DNA from: Bacteroidia bacterium
Lineage (GTDB): Bacteria > Bacteroidota > Bacteroidia > Bacteroidales > Prolixibacteraceae
Assembly: GCA_026391655.1 (NCBI GenBank)
Contig: JAPLDR010000124.1
Span: forward strand, 26,828 to 90,827
Length of the DNA stretch: 64,000 nt
Direction: 5' to 3'
Shown here one piece after another: positions 58,635-64,000 of the stretch. The notes beneath the pieces are model-generated. The model was given only the letters and a program-made list of their open reading frames with translations, was not told the origin of the DNA and did not search any database. Position 1 is the first letter of the stretch, and each line of letters begins with the position of its first letter. The translations under genes were made by a program, and so were the position numbers.

Positions 58635-59645
58635 ATGAAGATCTCAATAATATGCCCAGTTTATAACGAAGAAAAATACATTGGTGGTTGTATCGAATCA
58701 CTCATGAAACAGGATTTTACGTGGAATGAATCAGAAATCATTCTCGTTGATGGTTTAAGTTCTGACAAAACCCGGCAAATCATCAAAGAGTATATTGTGA
58801 AATATCCGTTTATCAAACTGCTCGATAATCCACGGAAAATCACCCCTGTTTCTTTAAATATTGCTATTCGCGCAGCTAAAAACGATATCATCTTCCGGAT
58901 CGATGCGCATACGACCTATCCGCCAAACTACTTTTCGGTTTTATCGAAGCATTTGATTGAATTGAAAGCGGATAATGTTGGGGGTATTTGTCGTACGCTT
59001 CCGGGCGGAAAAGGGTTAATCCCCGTAAGTATCGCGAAGGCGATGAGCTCAATATTTGGAATGGGAAACTCCTATTTCAGGATTGGAGCAAAAAAGATCA
59101 TGGAAGTCGACACGGTACCATTTGGTTGCTTCCGGCGTGAAGTATTCGACCGGATCGGTCTTTTTGATGAAGAGCTGATCCGAAATCAGGATGATGAATT
59201 CAATGGCAGAATCATTAAAAACGGGGGAAAAATATTTCTTATTCCAACAGTTATCATTGATTATTTTGCGAGGGATAAAGTATCGAAGCTCTCGCAAATG
59301 TTTTACCAATATGGATTGTTTAAACCACTCGTCAATAAGAAATTGGGGAGTTCAGCTACCGTGCGTCAGTTTTTCCCGCTACTGTTTGTATTATTACTTG
59401 TAGCAGCCCTTGTTTTCCTGACATTTCAGTTACCATTTTATGAAGTTCTCCTTGCCGTACTGGGTTTGTACCTTGTTTTGTCTGTTTCATTTGCAGTTAA
59501 AGAGGGCGACAGTTTCAGTGAGTCATTGATTATGCCAATTCTCTATTTTGTGTTGCATGTGAGCTATGGTTTTGGTTATATCAGGGGAATTCTGCGGTTT
59601 CTGATTCTGAAAAAATCGGGAATTAATGTTGAAACTAACAGGTAG
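58635..59645 (+). CDS. GT2-family glycosyltransferase with C-terminal membrane helices
   Basis: 336 residues. GT-A fold: start MKISIICPVYNEEKYIGGCI, then LVDGLSSDKT, the DxD-type motif FRIDAHTTYP, and the acceptor region VPFGCFRREVFDRIGLFDE followed by NQDDEFNGRI (catalytic base of the ED/DD type). Three or four helices follow residue 245. It resembles ExoA/succinoglycan-type inner-membrane transferases. It starts 1 bp after the deacetylase stop and is the last gene of the locus. Confidence 0.88.
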   Translation: MKISIICPVYNEEKYIGGCIESLMKQDFTWNESEIILVDGLSSDKTRQIIKEYIVKYPFIKLLDNPRKITPVSLNIAIRAAKNDIIFRIDAHTTYPPNYFSVLSKHLIELKADNVGGICRTLPGGKGLIPVSIAKAMSSIFGMGNSYFRIGAKKIMEVDTVPFGCFRREVFDRIGLFDEELIRNQDDEFNGRIIKNGGKIFLIPTVIIDYFARDKVSKLSQMFYQYGLFKPLVNKKLGSSATVRQFFPLLFVLLLVAALVFLTFQLPFYEVLLAVLGLYLVLSVSFAVKEGDSFSESLIMPILYFVLHVSYGFGYIRGILRFLILKKSGINVETNR

Positions 59646-59651
59646 ATAATG

Positions 59652-59672
59652 ATAGTCTAATTTTTAGACTAT
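59652..59672 (+). terminator. Candidate terminator at the end of the polysaccharide locus
   Basis: ATAGTCTAA pairs with TTAGACTAT (9 bp, loop TTT), 6 bp after the GT2 stop; a run of seven T lies 10 bp further on. Low GC content, so only moderately convincing. Confidence 0.5.
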
Positions 59673-59688
59673 TCCGAAAAGTTTTTTT

Positions 59689-59792
59689 GCCACAAATACT
59701 CTAAGACATAAAGGTTTCACAAAGAATATATTACAGATATATAATACTTTGTGTCCGTCAGCTGACGGATGGTGTCCTGGTGCCTTGGTGGC
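59689..59792. repeat. GCCAC-ended inverted-repeat element
   Basis: The left end GCCACAAATACTCTAAGACA and right end TGTCCTGGTGCCTTGGTGGC are imperfect inverted repeats, with AAAG...CTTTGTG pairing further in. A perfect 16-bp palindrome (TCCGTCAG and complement) sits at 59754-59769. This type of non-coding MITE-like element is common between genes in Bacteroidota. It contains no ORF. Confidence 0.55.
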
Positions 59793-59823
59793 ATTTTTGC
59801 TTTTATGACTTTTCGGAGTGGCC

Positions 59824-59988
59824 TTAATCCTGGAAAAGTAATGAAAATCCGGATTTACTCTTCTTAAATTTTTCTAATTCAGCTTCGTAAAACTTTATCT
59901 GCTGACGGCAAATAAAATCCCGGAAAATCTCTAAGTTTTCTTTATTCTCAGTTTCATGTGTATATAATTTGTTTTTTTTAAAGGCCAC
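59824..59988 (-). pseudogene. Decayed small reading frame (54 codons) behind hairpin copy 3
   Basis: A reverse-strand frame reads HETENKENLEIFRDFICRQQ, then IKFYEAELEKFKKSKSGF and ends LLFQD. This is protein-like, but the ATG aligned with the start codon of asnA (ATGAAACT) is one frame off and stops after eight codons (MKLRIKKT). It is therefore best read as a gene start with a frameshift. No family is recognised. Confidence 0.35.
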
Positions 59989-60051
59989 ATGGAATAGCCA
60001 TGATGAATATATTCATTTCGGTTGGTGATTTTCCTATCATGGCTATTTCAT
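59989..60051 (-). repeat. 63-bp hairpin element, copy 3
   Basis: Arms 59989-60003 and 60037-60051, separated by 33 nt. Reverse-strand arms are ATGAAATAGCCATGA and TCATGGCTATTCCAT; they pair along the whole length with a single G-T. Relative to copies 1 and 2 both arms have changed together (AGCC/GGCT against a mismatched GAGC/GCGA), so pairing is kept. It is followed by AAATTATATACACATGAAACT, nearly the same as the asnA leader. Confidence 0.7.
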
Positions 60052-60088
60052 TTAAGGAATCAATATTGAAATGAATGTTGGAGTGCGT

Positions 60089-61174
60089 TTATTGATTGAT
60101 TAAGTATTCGAACGGCAAAAGATCACCTATTCGTTGTTTAGGCATTTCTCCTGAAAACTCAACACCAACCGGATCAAAATATCCATCTTTTTCAAAGTAA
60201 ACAGAATCCACTTTTATATTTATTGTGGTAGGCCTCATTCGGTATTTAACGGATAATTCTCCTTTATTTTTAAGATAACCAGAAAGGCTATCCTTTTTAA
60301 TCACAAGTGAGTTAGAACTAACAGTCGTATTTGAACTAATTGAAAATGGCATGGAAACAGGAGTATTATCCGAAAGCACAATATTATGCTTTCCTTTTTG
60401 TATGAGGTTTCCTGTGTAAAGTAACCTGAAAAAATGCATCCTTGAGCCAAGATATGCACTTCTTCTTCTTGCTTCTACTTTCCTTTTTTCGGATTCACTT
60501 AATGTTAATAAGTCATCCTTAAACAGATAATTTCCCTTCAAAGTCATTGATTCGAATTGTTCATGAAATTTTGCCCGTAAACCCCATTCCGTAGTTCTAT
60601 GTATATAAATGAATTTGTCGAGGTAATAGGTAATAGAATAACCAAGGGCTTTATTATGAATAAGAATTGGTTTTAAGGAATATGCTTCTAATGCACTGCT
60701 TTCAGGATTATAAGAAAAAAAAATGTCATTCTTATTCAGAATTTCACAATTCATTCCATTTTGAGTTTCGCCCAAAAATTCATGCTTAAATATTTTAAGA
60801 TATGCCACTCTGTTTTCATCCCTGCTTTCATCTGTATTCTCATTTCCATATGCTGTAATGGTAACCTCTTTTAGTTCATTTATCTTGGGAGTCAGATAAA
60901 TTTGATACCTTTTATTGCTGCTATGTTCAGATAATGTAACTGAGTTATAGCCAAGCAGGCTTATTGTTATTGGCATGGAACTGTATTTGGATATATCTAA
61001 CTCAAAACTGCCCGTTGTATCAGTATAGGTTCCAACAGATGTACCGCTGATATAGACAATTGCAGAATTTAATGGACTGTCTGTCGACCGATCATAAACA
61101 GTCCCCTTAAAAGTTTGACAATGGGCTGTTGAGAAGTATCCTATTAGAACAATTATAAGAATTATATTTTTCAT
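60089..61174 (-). CDS. CarboxypepD_reg-like domain protein
   Basis: 361 residues with a signal peptide (ending TAHCQ). A CarboxypepD_reg-like beta domain lies at about 20-110 (FKGTVYDRSTDSPLNSAIVY, SGTSVGTYTDTTGSFELD, ITISLLGYNSV), then ELKEVTITAYG, the usual link to a surface-protein body. The remaining about 240 residues are of unknown type, with a mostly beta character. It should be periplasmic or outer-membrane associated. Hairpin element copy 2 lies 29-91 bp upstream of its ATG, at 61203-61265. Confidence 0.68.
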   Translation of the reverse strand: MKNIILIIVLIGYFSTAHCQTFKGTVYDRSTDSPLNSAIVYISGTSVGTYTDTTGSFELDISKYSSMPITISLLGYNSVTLSEHSSNKRYQIYLTPKINELKEVTITAYGNENTDESRDENRVAYLKIFKHEFLGETQNGMNCEILNKNDIFFSYNPESSALEAYSLKPILIHNKALGYSITYYLDKFIYIHRTTEWGLRAKFHEQFESMTLKGNYLFKDDLLTLSESEKRKVEARRRSAYLGSRMHFFRLLYTGNLIQKGKHNIVLSDNTPVSMPFSISSNTTVSSNSLVIKKDSLSGYLKNKGELSVKYRMRPTTINIKVDSVYFEKDGYFDPVGVEFSGEMPKQRIGDLLPFEYLINQ

Positions 61175-61202
61175 CTGTTAATAATTTGTTTTTAATGGCC
61201 AG

Positions 61203-61265
61203 ATGGAATTCGCATGAAGTTTATTATCAGTTCGATTTGTGATTGTGGAATCATGCTCATTTCAT
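61203..61265 (-). repeat. 63-bp hairpin element, copy 2 (upstream of the CarboxypepD_reg gene)
   Basis: Arms 61203-61217 and 61251-61265, 33-nt loop, arms identical to copy 1. The 3' part (CTGGCCATTAAAAACAAATT) continues to the start of the 60089-61174 gene. The loop differs from copy 1 at many positions but keeps its length. Confidence 0.7.
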
Positions 61266-61330
61266 AGGTGTTATGCGAAAAATTTGATAAAGATTCAGAT
61301 TAAATCTATTCAAAATCCAAAAGCCGGAAC

Positions 61331-63805
61331 TTATTTTACCGTGTAACTTGTCTTTCCTGTCAATGGGATTCCTGATTCAGCAATACCCTGGACATCAACT
61401 ATTACATTAGCTTTATTATCTGCATTATAAAATGAAACGGTTGCATTACCATTGGTGTCGGTTACTATATTTGGTTCCCAATGGATAGTGGTTCTCAGGT
61501 CAGGTTTTTCATTTTCAGGCTTTTGAACGTCATATTTTGGGGAGTAAAAAGTCCGTGACCGGTAATATCCATAAACAGGTTGGTTTATAGAATATAAACC
61601 AGAACTTTTCGAACCATAATCTCCTCGTTTTGTAAAAATACTGATCACTCCAAAACTACCACGAAAACCATATAAGGCGAGTTTTCCACCATCTTTAAGA
61701 ACTTCAATTTTATCCACAGCTAACACGGGTAATGATAAAACTTCATTTAATGATGCCTCCCTGCCATCAATTTGCAATAAGGGTGTCTGGCCTCCGGATT
61801 TCGTGGAATAACCTGACCTCCTAAAGGAAATCCCATAACCAATAATAGGATCTCCTGTAATATATAATCCTGCCACACGCCCCATAAGCACCTGCGCAAC
61901 ATCTTGATAACCATACATCTTATCTGTAACTGTTAATGAAAAATCAGGTTCTCCATACATCCGAAGATGCCCGTCTTCATTTTTAGGCTTCTCGCCTATA
62001 ATTGATATTTCATGCAAAGGTATTGTATCGGTCAAATGATACTTATTCTGACTGATATATTTCGGTGATGTTTCCTCCATATTGTTGGAAAGCCCGTTCA
62101 ACTCAGGAAAATCCTTAACTTTCATTTCTGGTTTATAGGCCAGGTTATAGTTGACTGCAGCAGGAACCGGATAAATAGAATCAAGTGAGAGCAACCCATT
62201 ATTCATACCAAGTTTATTGGTAGCACATAACATGATATTTTGCCGGCCGGTGAAGTTCAATCCCTCAAAATTGTATTTGCCTTTGCTATCTGTTGTCGTA
62301 ACTTTAAAAAGAGATGTATATTTCGTATTTCCCAGACACATCGATATGCTGGCATTAACAATTGGTTTATCGGCCAGTATGAGCCTGAGCCTTCCTGATA
62401 CGTTTAATCCTTTTTCGACTGGATAACCAAATGTAAGGGTTGTATCGGAAAGATAGTCCCAGGTATAATTGCGCCAGCCTTGAGTAAGCAATAGATTATC
62501 AAGAGCGTTGTACCGATCCGTAACAGTTGGATCAAAATAATAATATGGCTGCTCAATATTACCCCTAATCTCGGATTCAAGTAACAAATAGGAACTTATA
62601 CATGATTTATTTTCAAGATCTTTTACCTGATTACCATCCACAACCGAAACCGAAAGGTATGCCGGAACAGAATTGTTGGAAGTATCTTTTACAGTGATAT
62701 GCAAAGTTACCTTTTGTCGTGGAGCATAAACTTTGCTGTCAGGGACTACACTTATTTTATAATTTTCTTTTGTGCGAATATTAAAGATCCTCTCACAGTA
62801 TATCTTACCGGTTTTATCCATCAGGGTCATCCTGGCTATTCCATCAGGAAATTCGCTCTTAAGTATATTAACCGGAATAGCAATATTCTTCACTTTAAAT
62901 TGTGCAGTTACACATAGCGAATTATGGGAGGTTCCAACAATGACCAATTCCTGAAGAGGAAACTGATCAAGCGTTTCCTGGTTAGTGTTAATGGTAACCT
63001 TGAAAAATTCGTCATCAACATCGGATACCTTCAAGGAATATCCGGTTTTTATGGCGTCTGGAAGTTTTACTTTAAAAGGGATTCCATCTCCGGTATAACC
63101 TGCTGCAAAATAGTTTAGTCCTTTCTTTGAAATAAAGGTAAAACTCCCCATCCCAAGATGTGTGCCGGAGAAACTTGTCACACTGTCTCCAACTGATGAA
63201 ATCACCTTACCTTTTACATTACATCCATAGCCGGAGGCATTTATAGCTTTAAAACCTATTATGGTATTAACATTTTCAATTAATGGTCCACCTTCCGGGA
63301 AGAATTGTACATCAACCATTTCATTGCTTTCTTCCTGTTTTGGTTGATTGAATACTTTTGTGCTGATTTGATTTTTAATTGCAATTTCTCTTTCGTAAAA
63401 GAAATTTTCACCAAAGTTGCGCATCCAGTTTGTATATGCCCGAATCAGGTAATTCCCTGAGGCTTTAGAATCAATTAAGTTGAAATCACCGGTACCTATT
63501 CCCTTATCTATTCTAATATTCAACCGTTTAATAAGCTTCGATTCCGGAGAAATCAGTTCAACGTAAAGGTTATTGCTGTTATCAGACAATTTATTGGTTA
63601 AGCCGTCAACCAAATAAGCCTTAAACCATATATTATCACCAGCAGAGTAATAAGGCCTGTCTAAATGCAAATACACCTTTTCGACAGGTATTCCCATGTT
63701 TCTTATAGAATCAGCCGCTGTAGAGTCTTGAATTTCAGCTTGTGCCTTGATTGCAGTAAACATCAATAGTGCCAAAACCAAATTAAAAGCAAAATTAATT
63801 TTCAT
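61331..63805 (-). CDS. MG2 and TonB-plug-like surface protein
   Basis: 824 residues from the ATG at 63803-63805 (the frame is open 11 codons further). Signal peptide ending IKAQA. An MG2-like domain lies at about 40-140 (VYLHLDRPYYSAGDNIWFKA), with more MG-like domains (FFPEGGPLIENVNTIIGFKA). A CarboxypepD_reg-like insert is around 480-540 (KYNFEGLNF), and a plug-like segment around 640-740 (LMGRVAGLYITGD, VLKDGGKLALYGFRGSFGV). No beta-barrel. It has the same domain types as residues 590-1442 of the protein at 33681-38009. Function unknown. Confidence 0.75.
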   Translation of the reverse strand: MKINFAFNLVLALLMFTAIKAQAEIQDSTAADSIRNMGIPVEKVYLHLDRPYYSAGDNIWFKAYLVDGLTNKLSDNSNNLYVELISPESKLIKRLNIRIDKGIGTGDFNLIDSKASGNYLIRAYTNWMRNFGENFFYEREIAIKNQISTKVFNQPKQEESNEMVDVQFFPEGGPLIENVNTIIGFKAINASGYGCNVKGKVISSVGDSVTSFSGTHLGMGSFTFISKKGLNYFAAGYTGDGIPFKVKLPDAIKTGYSLKVSDVDDEFFKVTINTNQETLDQFPLQELVIVGTSHNSLCVTAQFKVKNIAIPVNILKSEFPDGIARMTLMDKTGKIYCERIFNIRTKENYKISVVPDSKVYAPRQKVTLHITVKDTSNNSVPAYLSVSVVDGNQVKDLENKSCISSYLLLESEIRGNIEQPYYYFDPTVTDRYNALDNLLLTQGWRNYTWDYLSDTTLTFGYPVEKGLNVSGRLRLILADKPIVNASISMCLGNTKYTSLFKVTTTDSKGKYNFEGLNFTGRQNIMLCATNKLGMNNGLLSLDSIYPVPAAVNYNLAYKPEMKVKDFPELNGLSNNMEETSPKYISQNKYHLTDTIPLHEISIIGEKPKNEDGHLRMYGEPDFSLTVTDKMYGYQDVAQVLMGRVAGLYITGDPIIGYGISFRRSGYSTKSGGQTPLLQIDGREASLNEVLSLPVLAVDKIEVLKDGGKLALYGFRGSFGVISIFTKRGDYGSKSSGLYSINQPVYGYYRSRTFYSPKYDVQKPENEKPDLRTTIHWEPNIVTDTNGNATVSFYNADNKANVIVDVQGIAESGIPLTGKTSYTVK

Positions 63806-64000
63806 ATTAAACTTTAAGCAATGGTTAAAGTTATACAATAAAAACAGAAATTATACGCTATATCGTTCCAAAAAATGAACTAACCTCTTACTCTTCCTAA
63901 AATCTGATAAAAAGAAACCTTTGATAAGTAAATCGTGCCGGCAAGGTAGGTAAAAGTTACGTTTGGCGGTATAGCCAGTAAGGGATTGCGGGACTAATCA
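63806..64000. other. Window end, upstream of the MG2/plug gene
   Basis: 195 bp with no gene. On the reverse strand a near-consensus box TAACTTTA lies around 63825-63832, 20-27 bp before the ATG at 63805, and may be the promoter of the MG2/plug gene. Nothing else is recognised. Confidence 0.3.

Overview
The window reads as a chromosomal piece of a Bacteroidota bacterium, most likely class Bacteroidia. The support is the TAnnTTTG-type -7 promoter boxes ahead of several genes, Bacteroidota-specific families (DUF4494, CarboxypepD_reg/MG2/plug surface proteins, membrane-bound AraC regulators), an ammonia-dependent AsnA and an AT-rich base composition. No species is assigned. Layout: 1-15474 is mostly housekeeping: the end of a transporter, a clan GH-A glycoside hydrolase, a membrane AraC regulator, mqnA, purB, an MsbA-like exporter, an HU protein, tRNA-Ser and tRNA-Trp, htpG, a secreted EEP phosphoesterase, a candidate small RNA, a superoxide reductase/peroxiredoxin/PerR-like oxidative-stress group, DUF4494, an SGNH lipoprotein and a shortened ABC-F gene. 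15475-21970 is an accessory island. It holds two orphan RHS tips with different C-terminal toxin domains (a predicted Cys peptidase and an HExxH metallopeptidase), each followed by a secreted candidate immunity protein. Around them lie several families of short repeats, a RelE/antitoxin pair and a 42-bp minisatellite. 21975-33679 carries a two-gene M14 carboxypeptidase operon in which one member has lost its active site, then an SGNH esterase, an aldo/keto reductase and a glycerate kinase, tRNA-Arg, asnA, a LolC/E-type permease and rsmA. 33681-39399 holds a 1442-residue surface protein and a MacB-type permease. 39582-46788 is purH (frameshifted) followed by the cell-elongation operon mreB-mreC-mreD-mrdA-rodA. 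47892-59645 is an exopolysaccharide locus: Wzx flippase, four tandem paralogous ATP-grasp proteins plus the decayed tail of a fifth, a Wzy-like polymerase/ligase, two GT4 glycosyltransferases, a NodB-type deacetylase and a GT2 glycosyltransferase. A palindrome and two small reverse-strand genes interrupt it. 60089-63805 holds two more CarboxypepD_reg/MG2/plug proteins. How the parts work together: the exopolysaccharide locus has export, polymerisation, glycosyl transfer and deacetylation genes. The ATP-grasp array inside it has no obvious textbook role and is the best candidate for an undescribed system, perhaps amide-bond decoration of the glycan. A second structured signal is a 63-bp hairpin element present three times with a constant 33-nt loop and compensating arm changes. 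Two copies lie just upstream of start codons and the third just upstream of a decayed reading frame. Four genes (ABC-F, SGNH esterase, purH, mreB) appear to carry internal deletions relative to their families. That is either real decay or an assembly problem, and should be settled before biology is inferred.
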